A stretch of 64,000 nucleotides of DNA from positions 1-64,000 of the forward strand of contig JAHDCX010000008.1 of NCBI GenBank assembly GCA_020629635.1, in the 5' to 3' direction. A program made the position numbers and the translations under genes. Shown here one piece after another: positions 35,667-44,758 of this stretch; positions within the stretch are counted from its first letter, which is position 1; every line of letters starts with the position of its first letter. This stretch comes from Acidimicrobiales bacterium. GTDB lineage: Bacteria; Actinomycetota; Acidimicrobiia; Acidimicrobiales; SHLQ01. Under the pieces are notes generated by a model. That model did no database searches and was not told the DNA's origin. It saw only the letters and a program-made list of their open reading frames with translations.

Positions 35667-37022
35667 ATGCGCGGTCGACCGAAACTGTTCACGTCGTATG
35701 AGGCCGATTCGGCCATCTTCCCGACGTCGCTGCAGAAGTGGCTCGCCGCCGCGGGCATCCTGCTGCTCTTCATGTTGCCCTTCGACATCCCGTTCTTCAC
35801 GGGACCCGTGCCGAGGGCGTTCCCCGACAGCTGGCCACTGCTCGGTGGCCGTTACACGCTGCTCGGCCAGATCCCGATCCTCCAGGACGGCATCCCGCTC
35901 GTTCGGTTCCTCGGTGATTCCAACTGGCTGCGACCGATGACCGAGGTGTTGATCTTCGCGATCGCCGCAATTGGGCTCAACATCCTTGCCGGCGTCGCGG
36001 GCCAGGTCTCGCTCGGTCACGCCTTCTTCATGGGCGCAGGTGCGTGCACCGCGGCGGTGCTCGGTGGCCCAGAGGACTCCGAGCTGTTCTGGGGCCTCGG
36101 CCTGCCGATCTGGATCTGGCTGCCCGCATCGGGCATCGTTGCGGCGCTCGTCGGGATCCTCGTGTCGCCGACTGCGGTACGACTGCGCGGTCTGTATCTG
36201 GGCATCGTGACGCTCGGCCTGGTCTTCATCGGCATCCACCTGGCTCGGGTCTTCCCCCAGATCGCCGGCGACACCGAATCCGGACGCCGCTACCCCGAGT
36301 TCGACATCCGGGCGTGGAAAGAAGGCTCACCGCAGGTGACCATCTCCTCCGAGGAGACGGTCACCGGTTGGTTCGGCCTCAACGCCTTCACCGTCACCGA
36401 ACGCCAGAAGGTGTACCTGTTCTGCCTCGTCGTGTTGTTGGCGATGGCGTTCTTCGGGAAGAACCTGATGCGCTCGCGAACCGGCCGGGCCCTTCAGGCC
36501 ATCCGAGATCGCGACATCGCCGCTGAGGTGATGGGGGTCAACGAGGCGAAGTACAAGATGATCGCCTTCGCCATCTCGTCGTTCTACGCCGGAATTGCCG
36601 GAGCCATGTGGGCGAGCTTCCTCGGCAAGGTGGCCGGCAACCAGTTCAGCCTGTTCATCTCGGTCGAGTTCATCGCCATCTTGTTGATCGGCGGAGCCGG
36701 CACGATGTCGGGGGCACTCGCCGGCACCTTCTTCGTCATCCTCCTGCCGGAGTTGGTGGAGAAGGCGACCGAGTGGCTGGCCGAACAGGACAGCGGCATC
36801 AGCGGTGCGATCGGTGACTTCCTGCTCACGGAGGGTCCCGGCGACTTCGGCCCGATCTCGGAGCCGAACGTGGCGCCGGGCTGGGCGCTGAACGTCTTCG
36901 ACTGGAACGTCGTCATCTACGGCGTCTTGATCGTCGTCTTCTTGATCTTCGAGCCGCTCGGACTGTTCGGCATCTGGATCAAGATTCGCAACTACTGGAA
37001 GGGTTGGCCCTTCTCGTACTGA
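35667..37022 (+). CDS. livM: Branched-chain amino acid ABC transporter permease LivM
   Basis: 451 residues. Family motifs are EVLIFAIAAIGLNILAGVAG, QVSLGHAFFMGAGACTAAVL, LRGLYLGIVTLGLVFI, RSRTGRALQAIRDRDIAAEV, IAFAISSFYAGIAGAMWA and FIAILLIGGAGTMSGALAG. It begins directly after the livH stop. It is longer than E. coli-type LivM, with a long loop (about 195-235) before the MRSRTGRAL segment and another near the C-terminus. Confidence 0.93.
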   Translation: MRGRPKLFTSYEADSAIFPTSLQKWLAAAGILLLFMLPFDIPFFTGPVPRAFPDSWPLLGGRYTLLGQIPILQDGIPLVRFLGDSNWLRPMTEVLIFAIAAIGLNILAGVAGQVSLGHAFFMGAGACTAAVLGGPEDSELFWGLGLPIWIWLPASGIVAALVGILVSPTAVRLRGLYLGIVTLGLVFIGIHLARVFPQIAGDTESGRRYPEFDIRAWKEGSPQVTISSEETVTGWFGLNAFTVTERQKVYLFCLVVLLAMAFFGKNLMRSRTGRALQAIRDRDIAAEVMGVNEAKYKMIAFAISSFYAGIAGAMWASFLGKVAGNQFSLFISVEFIAILLIGGAGTMSGALAGTFFVILLPELVEKATEWLAEQDSGISGAIGDFLLTEGPGDFGPISEPNVAPGWALNVFDWNVVIYGVLIVVFLIFEPLGLFGIWIKIRNYWKGWPFSY

Positions 37023-37143
37023 CCGGGAAGAACCCGACGGGGTGACGCACATCACACCGTCGACTGAACGAAAATGATCTCTGGGGCATCAGCCCCGAAG
37101 AAAAACCCGGGGCGACCCGGACCAAATCCCAGGAGGGGAACAC

Positions 37144-38619
37144 ATGACACGAATGCGATGGTTGGTGGCGCTGGTCGCTGCACTCAGCCTGTTCGCAGCG
37201 GCTTGTTCGGCAGCGGAGGATGCGGCGGACACCGCAACCGACGCCGTCGGCGACGCTGCAGAAGCCGCCGGTGACGCTGCCGAAGATGCAGCCGAGGCCG
37301 TCGAAGACGTCGTCGACGGTGACGACGATGCCATGGAAGAAGAAGACGCCATGGAAGAAGAAGACGCGATGGAGGAGGAGTCTGCAGAGATCGCCACCGA
37401 TTACGGCGTGACCGAGGACGCGATCCGCATCGGTCTCTCGGCTGACCTCTCCGGTCCGTTCTCGGCGCTCACCTCGGTGATCGTCGATGCACAGACCGCG
37501 TACTTCGACCGGGTGAACGAGAACGGTGGCATCGCCGGTCGCGAAGTCGAACTCGTCGTGCTCGATAACGCCTACGACGTGCCGACCCAGCTCGACAACT
37601 ACGCCGAGCTGGCCGACGAGAGCGAAGACGGCGTCGTGATGATCAGCCAGTCGACCGGCTCGCCGCACACGTCGGCCATCGCCGGCGACCTCGCCGACGA
37701 TGACCTCATCGCGATCCCGCTGTCGTGGTACTCCGGTTGGGCTGACCAGGAGTTCGGCTCCAACGTGTTCGAGCTCTACACCAACTACTGCTTCGAGGGC
37801 ATGAACGGTGTCGAGTTCCTCGTCGAGCAGTCGGGCGAAGCCGCGCCGACCCTCGCCATCGTGTCTCGCCCCGGCGAGTACGGCCAGGACGGCGCCGCCG
37901 GCGCCCGCATCGCTGCCGAAGCGCTCGGTCTCGAAATCGTGTACGACGGCGAAGGCGCCATCGCCGGTGACGACTTCACCCCGGTGATCAGCCAGCTCGT
38001 CGCTGCACAGCCCCAGATCGTGTGGTTCACCGGTTCGCCGACCGAACTCGCACAGATCTTCGGTGGTGCCGCAGCAGGTGGCCTGACCGCACTGTGGTCG
38101 GGTAGCTCGCCGAGCTACAACGTTGCCCTCCTCGACACGCCCGTCGGTCCGGCGCTCGACGCCTTCTACTTCCACAGCACCTACGCGGCGCTGTGGAACG
38201 CGAACGACTCGGCTGGCATGCAGGACATGGTCAGCGAGATCACGGCTCGGATCCCCGAGGGCAACTACGCCCAGTCCGACACCTACGTGATCGGCTGGAC
38301 CGAGGCGATGTTCGCCGAGGCCGTGCTCGAGCAGGCCGCCGCCAACGGTGACATGACCCGTGCCGGCGTCGTCGCCGCCGCCAACCAGGTGACGGTCGAC
38401 TTCCAGGGCCTCGCCCCGGACCAGAGCTGGACCGGCGATCCGAATGACTTCGCCGTTCGTGCCTCCTACATCTACGACGTGGTCCTCGCCGACGCGACCC
38501 CAACCACGCCGATCACCGAAGCAGGCTCGAGCGGTCTGTCGCTCGTCAAGGAGAACTTCGTCGGCAGCGTCGCTGCTGGCTTCGAGTTCACCGAGCCTTG
38601 CTTCGTCAGCGAAGGCTGA
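37144..38619 (+). CDS. livK: ABC transporter substrate-binding lipoprotein (LivK type)
   Basis: 491 residues with an AGGAGGGG ribosome site. Lipoprotein signal with Cys21 (SLFAAACSA), then an acidic coiled linker (22-83: ACSAAEDAADTATDAV ... and DAMEEE three times). A periplasmic-binding fold of family 5/6 follows (IRIGLSADLSGPFSALTSVI, YFDRVNENGGIAGREVELVV, STGSPHTSAIAGDLADDDL). It captures the substrate for LivHM. The linker is unusually long and charged and recurs in other lipoproteins here. The 121-base gap before it holds a GGGGC/GCCCC stem. Confidence 0.93.
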   Translation: MTRMRWLVALVAALSLFAAACSAAEDAADTATDAVGDAAEAAGDAAEDAAEAVEDVVDGDDDAMEEEDAMEEEDAMEEESAEIATDYGVTEDAIRIGLSADLSGPFSALTSVIVDAQTAYFDRVNENGGIAGREVELVVLDNAYDVPTQLDNYAELADESEDGVVMISQSTGSPHTSAIAGDLADDDLIAIPLSWYSGWADQEFGSNVFELYTNYCFEGMNGVEFLVEQSGEAAPTLAIVSRPGEYGQDGAAGARIAAEALGLEIVYDGEGAIAGDDFTPVISQLVAAQPQIVWFTGSPTELAQIFGGAAAGGLTALWSGSSPSYNVALLDTPVGPALDAFYFHSTYAALWNANDSAGMQDMVSEITARIPEGNYAQSDTYVIGWTEAMFAEAVLEQAAANGDMTRAGVVAAANQVTVDFQGLAPDQSWTGDPNDFAVRASYIYDVVLADATPTTPITEAGSSGLSLVKENFVGSVAAGFEFTEPCFVSEG

Positions 38620-38646
38620 TTCCTAACCAGTAGATCCTGGGTCTGC

Positions 38647-38678
38647 GCCTGTCGGGGCGGTTCGCCGCCCCGACAGGC
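38647..38678 (+). terminator. UUCG-capped hairpin between livK and livF
   Basis: GCCTGTCGGGGCGG and CCGCCCCGACAGGC form a perfect 14-bp stem closed by TTCG, a very stable tetraloop. It lies in the 90-base gap between the livK stop and livF. Partial termination or 3'-end protection of the livHMK part would give more binding protein than ATPase, as is common for ABC systems. Confidence 0.75.
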
Positions 38679-38709
38679 ACCCCAGATACCTCTCTCAACG
38701 GAGCTCTCG

Positions 38710-39507
38710 ATGCTCGAAGTCGCCAACCTCGAAGTCGTCTACAACGACGTGATCCTCGTGCTGCGGGGACTCTCGATCGAGGTGCCCGAAGGTCAGATCG
38801 TTGCGCTGCTCGGTGCCAACGGCGCCGGTAAGACCACGACACTGCGTGCCATCTCCGGATTGCTCGACGTCCACGAGGGCGACGTCACCAAGGGTTCCAT
38901 CACCTACAAGGGTGAGGTCATCTCTGGCCGGAACCCGGCAGACATCGTGAAGGGCGGCATCACCCAGGTGATGGAGGGTCGCCGGGTGTTCGCCGAGCTG
39001 ACCGTCGACGAGAACCTCCAAACCGGGGCGTTCACGAACGGTGACAAGGGTTCGGTCGACGCGGCGTACGACCGCACGATGGAGCTCTTCCCGGTGCTCA
39101 AGGAGCGCCGCAACCAAACCGCTGGCTACCTGTCGGGTGGCGAGCAACAGATGTTGGCCATCGGGCGGGCGATGATGGCCAATCCCGAGCTGTTGATTCT
39201 CGACGAGCCATCGCTCGGGCTGGCGCCTCTCCTCGTCGAACAGATCCGCGACATCGTCGTGGAGATCAACAAGACCGGCGTGAGCGTGCTGCTGATCGAG
39301 CAGAACGCGGCGATGGCCCTTTCCATCGCGGACTACGGCTACATCATGGAGACCGGCAAGGTCGTCCTCGATGGCGACGCCGAAAAGCTCCGCAACGACG
39401 AAGACGTGCAGGAGTTCTATCTCGGACTGCACACCGACGAGTCCGGAGAACGCAAGAGCTTCCGAGACGTGAAGCACTACAAGCGCCGCAAGCGCTGGCT
39501 GTCCTGA
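38710..39507 (+). CDS. livF: Branched-chain amino acid ABC transporter ATP-binding protein LivF
   Basis: 265 residues. ABC ATPase of the LivF type: Walker A LLGANGAGKTTTLRAISGL, signature YLSGGEQQMLAIGRAMMANP, Walker B LLILDEPSLGLAP and the switch His region replaced by VLLIEQNAAMALSIAD, all typical. It has a C-terminal basic extension (FRDVKHYKRRKRWLS) beyond the usual 235 residues. Pairs with LivG encoded 10 bases downstream. Confidence 0.95.
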   Translation: MLEVANLEVVYNDVILVLRGLSIEVPEGQIVALLGANGAGKTTTLRAISGLLDVHEGDVTKGSITYKGEVISGRNPADIVKGGITQVMEGRRVFAELTVDENLQTGAFTNGDKGSVDAAYDRTMELFPVLKERRNQTAGYLSGGEQQMLAIGRAMMANPELLILDEPSLGLAPLLVEQIRDIVVEINKTGVSVLLIEQNAAMALSIADYGYIMETGKVVLDGDAEKLRNDEDVQEFYLGLHTDESGERKSFRDVKHYKRRKRWLS

Positions 39508-39517
39508 GGAGATCGAC

Positions 39518-40294
39518 ATGGCCGACCATCTGCTCGAAGTCGACGACATCACGCTGCGTTTCGGCGGTGTGACGGCGATCAACGGCGTCTCGTTCCACGT
39601 GAACGATGGCGAGCTCTTCTCCATCATCGGCCCCAACGGCGCCGGGAAGACCTCGATCTTCAACACCCTGTCGCAGGTCTATCGCCCTCAAGAGGGCGAC
39701 ATTCGCTGGCAGGGCGAGTCGATCATGGGTATGCGGCCGGACAAGGTGGCCGAGCTCGGCATCGCTCGCACGTTCCAGAACATCGAGCTGTTCGCGAACA
39801 TGACGGTGGTCGACAACCTGTTGACGGGCCGTCACGTGCGGATGAAGAACTCCTGGCTCACGGGTGCGCTGTGGTTCGGTCCCGCCAAGACCGAAGAGAT
39901 GGAGAATCGGCGCAAGGTCGAGGACATCATCGACTTCCTCGAGATCGAGCAGTATCGCAAGAGCCCGGTCGCCATGCTGCCGTACGGCATCCAAAAGCGC
40001 GTGGAGCTTGGCCGAGCACTCGCAATGGATCCCGTGCTCCTGCTCCTCGACGAGCCGGTGGCCGGCATGAACCAGGAAGAGACCGAGGACATGGCTCGGT
40101 TCATCCTCGACATCCGCCGCGAGCTCGGGATCGCCATGATCATGGTCGAGCACGACATGGGTCTCGTCATGGACATCGCCGACCGGATTCTCGTCCTCGA
40201 CTTCGGCCAGAGAATTGCCGAAGGGCTTCCGGACGACATCCAGAAGAACCCCGACGTCATCGCTGCCTACCTCGGCGGGGAGCTCGCGCACTGA
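39518..40294 (+). CDS. livG: Branched-chain amino acid ABC transporter ATP-binding protein LivG
   Basis: 258 residues with a GAGGAG ribosome site. Walker A FSIIGPNGAGKTSIFNTL, ARTFQNIELFANMTVVDNLL (typical of LivG), signature MLPYGIQKRVELGRALAM (PYG in place of SGG, which is usual in this subfamily), Walker B VLLLLDEPVAGMNQEE and the switch region MVEHDMGLVMDIADR. Last gene of the transport unit. Confidence 0.95.
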   Translation: MADHLLEVDDITLRFGGVTAINGVSFHVNDGELFSIIGPNGAGKTSIFNTLSQVYRPQEGDIRWQGESIMGMRPDKVAELGIARTFQNIELFANMTVVDNLLTGRHVRMKNSWLTGALWFGPAKTEEMENRRKVEDIIDFLEIEQYRKSPVAMLPYGIQKRVELGRALAMDPVLLLLDEPVAGMNQEETEDMARFILDIRRELGIAMIMVEHDMGLVMDIADRILVLDFGQRIAEGLPDDIQKNPDVIAAYLGGELAH

Positions 40295-40329
40295 GCCTCG
40301 CTGACCCGCAGCCGTGTGAGACTGCGGTC

Positions 40330-41742
40330 ATGACGACACCTGTCCACGCCGACTATGTGATCGCCGGAAGCGGTGCCGTCGGCATGGCCTTCGCCGACGT
40401 CCTCGTCACCGATTCCGACGCCACCGTTGCGATCATCGACCGCTACGCAAAGCCCGGGGGTCACTGGAATGTGGCCTACCCGTTCGTCACCCTCCATCAG
40501 CCTGCGGCGTTCTACGGTGTCAGCTCACGGGAGCTTTCGAGCGGGATCCTCGAGCGGGGCGGTCTCAACGACGGGCTCGCCGAACTGTCGAGTGGCGCAG
40601 CGGTCTCTGCCTATTTCGACGACGTCATGCGACACCAGTTCTTGCCCTCGGGACGCGTGCAGTGGTTTCCGATGTGCGAATACGACGGCGGGGGCCGCTT
40701 CTCCTCAACGGTGACCGGAGAGCGGTACGAAGCGACCTGGAACGAGCGCTTCGTCAACGCAACCTTCTTGAACACGAGCGTTCCGGCGACGCACACGCCC
40801 AACTTCACCGTCGCAGGCGGCGTGCATTTCATCCCACTCAACGACCTCCCGACAGTACGGGACGCCCCCGAGCGATTCGTCGTGGTCGGTGGGGGAAAGA
40901 CCGGGGTCGACGCCTGTCTCTGGCTCCTCGAACAGCGTGTCGACCCGGACAAGATCACCTGGGTCGTGTCTCGAGACGCGTGGATGCTCGATCGCCAGAA
41001 CACCCAGAATCGGCCGGAGTTCTTCGAACACACCATCGGTACGCAGGCCAGGTTCATGGAAGCGATCGTTGCCTCGGATTCTCCGGAGGACATGTTTCTG
41101 CGGTTGGAGGCGTGTGGCTACTTCGTTCGCATCGACACCGACGTGTTGCCAGAGATGTTTCACGGCGCAACCGTCAGCCAGCTCGAGATCGAGGCACTGC
41201 GGCGTATCGACGACGTCGTCCGGCTGGGCCGCGTCACGTCGATTGGTGCGGAGGAAATCGTGCTCGAGCGCGGGTCGATTCCGACGGGGCCTGGCGTCGT
41301 CCACGTGGACTGTTCGGCCAGTGCGCTCAAGAAGCACGATCCCGTGCCGGTCTTCGACGGTGACGTCATCACGCCCCAGCTCGTTCGGCCGTATCAACCC
41401 GTGTTCAGTGCAGCGCTCGCCGCCCACGTCGAGCTGACGTACGACCACGACGAGACGCGCAACCGATTGTGCGGTGTCGTTCCGCTCCCGGACACGACCG
41501 ACGACTTCATCCGCTTCACCATTGCGGGCCTGCTCAACGAGAACGAGTGGTCGCAGGATCGGGAGTTGCGGTCGTGGATCGCTGCCAACCGCTTGGATGG
41601 TGCCGGGAAGCTCGTGCGGTCGATCTCGCGTGACGACACCGCGAAACGCGACCTGATCCGGTCGATCCGTTCGACGGCGCCCGGAGCGGTCATGAAGCTG
41701 ATGGAATACGAAGCCGCATTGGAGACCGGGGGAGCCACATGA
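40330..41742 (+). CDS. FAD/NAD(P)-binding oxidoreductase
   Basis: 470 residues. The opening ADYVIAGSGAVGMAFADVL is an FAD-binding Rossmann GxGxxG, followed by IIDRYAKPGGHWNVAYPFVT. A second nucleotide fold is RFVVVGGGKTGVDACLWLLE. This resembles flavin monooxygenase and lysine-N-hydroxylase-type enzymes, but no exact family is clear. It overlaps the next gene, a DUF2855 protein, by ATGA, so the two products probably act together. The substrate is unknown. Confidence 0.8.
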   Translation: MTTPVHADYVIAGSGAVGMAFADVLVTDSDATVAIIDRYAKPGGHWNVAYPFVTLHQPAAFYGVSSRELSSGILERGGLNDGLAELSSGAAVSAYFDDVMRHQFLPSGRVQWFPMCEYDGGGRFSSTVTGERYEATWNERFVNATFLNTSVPATHTPNFTVAGGVHFIPLNDLPTVRDAPERFVVVGGGKTGVDACLWLLEQRVDPDKITWVVSRDAWMLDRQNTQNRPEFFEHTIGTQARFMEAIVASDSPEDMFLRLEACGYFVRIDTDVLPEMFHGATVSQLEIEALRRIDDVVRLGRVTSIGAEEIVLERGSIPTGPGVVHVDCSASALKKHDPVPVFDGDVITPQLVRPYQPVFSAALAAHVELTYDHDETRNRLCGVVPLPDTTDDFIRFTIAGLLNENEWSQDRELRSWIAANRLDGAGKLVRSISRDDTAKRDLIRSIRSTAPGAVMKLMEYEAALETGGAT

Positions 41743-42833
41743 TCGAACAATTCGAGGTCCGTCGTTCGGGCCATGTCGAGAGCCGGCTGTCCACCGCCGA
41801 GCCGAGTGATCTGGCGGACGGCCAAATCCGGTGCTCGGTTGATCGTTTCGCCTACACGGCGAACAACATCACCTACGCCGTCGCCGGAGACTTCCTTCGG
41901 TATTGGCAGTTCTTTCCGACCCTCGACGGCGACGCCGAATGGGGAGTGATCCCGGTGTGGGGATTCGCCGACGTAGCCGAGACCCGGGCAGAGAACGTCG
42001 AGGTCGGTGATCGGCTGTACGGGTACTTTCCGCCCGCCACCGAAGTCGTCATGACCCCAACGGCGGTGAGCTCAGCTCGGTTGATGGACGGCTCCGAGCA
42101 CCGGTCGTCCCTGCCCCCGCAATACAACTTCTACCGGCGCGTCTCCGCCGATGCCGGCAATGATCATGACGCCGCCACCGCTCTTCTGGCTCCGCTCCAT
42201 CTGACGTCGTACTCGATCGCCGATGCGCTGCGCCGAACGTCGCGCCATGGGGCTGACTCCGTCGTGATCGTCTCCGCGTCCTCGAAGACGAGCCTCGGGT
42301 TGGCGTACGCGCTTCGCCACGGCGACGACGATCTCGTGCGGGAGCGTCCCGCCCGGGTGGTCGGGCTGACCTCGGTGCGCAACGTGGACTTCGTCGAAGG
42401 CACGGAGATGTACGACGAGGTGTGCACCTACGACGACATCGCGTCGCTCGACGTCGATCCGATCGTCGTCGTCGACATGGCGGGAAACTCGGCGGTCGGC
42501 GCGGCGATAGTCGATCGATTCGGCGAGCAACTGCGATGGTGGATGGCCGTCGGCATCACCCACTGGGATGCTGGAGCCGGGGTTGGCGACACGGTGCCCC
42601 CGGACCGCCGAGAAATGTTCTTTGCGCCGTCGGTCCTCGGGACCATCATCGAGGAACTCGGCATCGCGGAATTCGAAGATCGGACGCAACGATTCCTGGC
42701 TGGCTCGGCTGCAGCCACGTTCGAGTGGATGGAGGTCGACGACCGCACCGGTCTCCTCGCGCTCGAGGAGGTCCACCCCGCGGTCTGCGATGGTTCGTAT
42801 CCCGCGTCGTCGGGTCTCATGATCTCGCTCTGA
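41739..42833 (+). CDS. DUF2855 protein (MDR-like fold)
   Basis: 364 residues. The N-terminal part (ADGQIRCSVDRFAYTANNIT, then YAVAGDFLRYWQFFP and EWGVIPVWGFADV) is the DUF2855 signature. The family looks like a zinc-free medium-chain dehydrogenase: a GroES-like region and then a Rossmann-like part (SVVIVSASSKTSLGLAYAL). Coupled by ATGA to the preceding FAD oxidoreductase. Reaction unknown; an oxidoreductase on a lipid or ketone substrate is a guess from the fold. Confidence 0.83.
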   Translation: MIEQFEVRRSGHVESRLSTAEPSDLADGQIRCSVDRFAYTANNITYAVAGDFLRYWQFFPTLDGDAEWGVIPVWGFADVAETRAENVEVGDRLYGYFPPATEVVMTPTAVSSARLMDGSEHRSSLPPQYNFYRRVSADAGNDHDAATALLAPLHLTSYSIADALRRTSRHGADSVVIVSASSKTSLGLAYALRHGDDDLVRERPARVVGLTSVRNVDFVEGTEMYDEVCTYDDIASLDVDPIVVVDMAGNSAVGAAIVDRFGEQLRWWMAVGITHWDAGAGVGDTVPPDRREMFFAPSVLGTIIEELGIAEFEDRTQRFLAGSAAATFEWMEVDDRTGLLALEEVHPAVCDGSYPASSGLMISL

Positions 42834-42858
42834 CACGGCCTCGCCTACGCTCAGCGAC

Positions 42859-43923
42859 ATGGACCGCCACGAACTCGACGAACTCGCCGATGCGTCGCTG
42901 CGAGGTGACGTCCCGACCCCGGAGGCGGCGGAGGCATTGCTCACCGACCCCGACGTCCCAACGCTCGCGATGCTCGACGCCGCGTTCCGAGTGCGCGAGG
43001 CGTCGTGGGGACGAGGCGTGCAGGTTCACATCCTGAACAACGCCGCCAACGGCAAGTGTCCCGAGGACTGCTCGTACTGCTCCCAGGCGAAGACGAGCGA
43101 GGTCGACATCGAGGACTACTCGATGAAGCCACGTGAGGAGATCCTCGCCGAGGCCGAGCAGGCGTGGCGCAACGGCGCATTTCGCTACTGCATGGTCTTC
43201 TCGGGACGAGGACCGTCGACCCGACGGACCGAAGAGCTCGCGTCACTGGTTCGAGAGATCAAAGAGCGATACCCACTCGAGGTGTGCGTCTCTGCCGGCC
43301 TTCTCGACGACCCGAAGGCTGCCGTGCTCGCCGAGGCCGGACTCGACCGGCTCAACCACAACCTGAACACGAGCGAAGAGCACTACGCCGAGATCTGCAC
43401 CACCCACACGTACCAGGACCGGATCGCCACGCTCGAGGCCGCCAAGCGAAATGGCATCGAGACCTGCTCCGGGTTGATCGCCGGCATGGGCGAGCCCGCG
43501 AGCGACCTGGTGGAGATCGCCCACACGCTGCGCCGTCTGGGCGCCGAATCGATTCCGGTCAACTTCTTGTTGCCCTTCGAGGGCGGCGATCTCACGCCGG
43601 TCGGCATCACGCCGGAGTACTGCCTTCGGGTCTTGTGCATGTTCCGTTTCGTGAACCCGACCGCCGAGATCCGCATCGCCGCAGGCCGTGAGTTCCACCT
43701 GCGGTCGATGGAGGTAATGGCGCTCTATCCCGCCAACTCGCTCTTCCTGGAGGGGTACCTGAACGCCCGTGGGTCGGCGAGCAACCGGACCTACGAGATG
43801 ATCCGGGACGCCGGCTTCGAGATCGTCAGCGAGTTCTCGGCGAGCGAGCTGCTCGATCCGGGCCGGGCGGTCGAGATCAAGACGCGGGAGGACCTGCGTC
43901 CGACCGAGGCAGCGCATAAGTGA
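42859..43923 (+). CDS. bioB: Biotin synthase
   Basis: 354 residues. Radical-SAM enzyme inserting sulfur into dethiobiotin. The 4Fe-4S motif C67-PED-C71-SY-C74 is intact, followed by YSMKPREEILAEAEQAW, LDRLNHNLNTSEEHYAEICT, CSGLIAGMGEP and the second-cluster region (VNFLLPFEGGDLT). No other biotin gene lies nearby. The 3' end overlaps the opposing thioesterase gene by 47 bases. It starts 25 bases after the DUF2855 stop and may belong to that unit. Confidence 0.95.
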   Translation: MDRHELDELADASLRGDVPTPEAAEALLTDPDVPTLAMLDAAFRVREASWGRGVQVHILNNAANGKCPEDCSYCSQAKTSEVDIEDYSMKPREEILAEAEQAWRNGAFRYCMVFSGRGPSTRRTEELASLVREIKERYPLEVCVSAGLLDDPKAAVLAEAGLDRLNHNLNTSEEHYAEICTTHTYQDRIATLEAAKRNGIETCSGLIAGMGEPASDLVEIAHTLRRLGAESIPVNFLLPFEGGDLTPVGITPEYCLRVLCMFRFVNPTAEIRIAAGREFHLRSMEVMALYPANSLFLEGYLNARGSASNRTYEMIRDAGFEIVSEFSASELLDPGRAVEIKTREDLRPTEAAHK

Positions 43924-44329
43924 CCGTCGCGTGGGCGACGGGCTTGTCCGGCTGGCCGTCGACCCACATCTCGACATCGCCGTAGATCAGCGACCGGCCC
44001 CGCTTGAGCTGACGACCCTTGGCGATCACGTCGCCGCCGATCGCGGGACGCATGAACGTGATGTGCAGGTCCCAGGTGACAGCCATCGGCACGATGCCTT
44101 CCGTGGCGAAGACGAGGATCCAGCCGCAGAGGTCGGCGATCGAGAACAGCGTGGGTCCGGAGATGTAGCCGCCGGGGCGTAGCGCCGCTTCGTCGTATCG
44201 CCATCGAACTCTGACGTCGTCGGGTTCGATGTTCTCGACGACGATCGGGCCCGCCGACATGAAGTTGCTCTCTTCGGCGAGCGAGGCCAGGTAGGCGTTG
44301 ACGGCGTCGGTCGACGGAGCGTCGTTCAT
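43877..44329 (-). CDS. Hotdog-fold thioesterase (PaaI type)
   Basis: 150 residues. Hotdog segment YDEAALRPGGYISGPTLFSI and ADLCGWILVFATEG, then VTWDLHITFMRPAIGGDVIA and YGDVEMWV. The general PaaI plan is kept, but the catalytic HGG of the family is replaced by GGYISGP, so its hydrolase activity is less certain. It is coupled by ATGA to the upstream PaaI gene, making a two-thioesterase unit, and overlaps bioB tail to tail. Confidence 0.8.
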   Translation of the reverse strand: MNDAPSTDAVNAYLASLAEESNFMSAGPIVVENIEPDDVRVRWRYDEAALRPGGYISGPTLFSIADLCGWILVFATEGIVPMAVTWDLHITFMRPAIGGDVIAKGRQLKRGRSLIYGDVEMWVDGQPDKPVAHATVTYALPRSDAGPPAS

Positions 44330-44694
44330 CGGCGTACCGATCTCGTTCGGCCACGAAAGTGGGCCAGCACGGCGCTCTCCGTTCGGACCACGCAGTCGAG
44401 CAGAGAGCTCCGACCCCAGGTATCGGTCGTTGACCCCGTGGCGGTTACGACGTCGCCAACGTGGGCCGGGCGGAGGTAGTCGATCTCTGCATGGGCCGCG
44501 AATGAGGTCGACGCCGGGTCGCCGTTCGTCGCGTAGTCCATCGTCACGTCAGCGAGCATGAAGAGGAGCCCTCCGTGGCACACGCCATGGCGGTTGCACA
44601 TGTCCTCGGTGACCGTGAGCGTTGCGGTGCAACCGGTCTCGGACACCTCGAGGATCTCGATGCCGATCAGCTCGGCGGCCGGGTCGTTGCCCAT
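44326..44694 (-). CDS. paaI: PaaI-type hydroxyphenylacetyl-CoA thioesterase
   Basis: 122 residues with the complete PaaI signature: DMCNRHGVCHGGLLFMLADV (NxxGxxHGG), then FAAHAEIDYLRPAHVGDVVT. It cleaves phenylacetyl-CoA pathway thioesters or rescues trapped CoA. No other paa gene is in the window, so the physiological substrate is open. First of a two-gene unit with the second hotdog gene. Confidence 0.85.
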   Translation of the reverse strand: MGNDPAAELIGIEILEVSETGCTATLTVTEDMCNRHGVCHGGLLFMLADVTMDYATNGDPASTSFAAHAEIDYLRPAHVGDVVTATGSTTDTWGRSSLLDCVVRTESAVLAHFRGRTRSVRR

Positions 44695-44758
44695 GAGTGC
44701 ACCCTAGTTGTGCGGCGCGGTGGCTCGAAGCCCGACGGGCGGGCTCTACGCTGCGGAG

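Noticed and set aside
34098-36239. A 713-codon open frame antisense to livH and livM
   Set aside because: Its product is compositionally odd (Arg, Asp, Glu, His and Gln rich), with no domain, and it lies opposite two clear transporter genes. It is a codon-bias artefact of high GC.
37081-37100. Terminator between livM and livK
   Set aside because: A GGGGC/GCCCC stem is present but is followed by an A-rich stretch and the livK ribosome site. It is too short to claim as a terminator in an operon.
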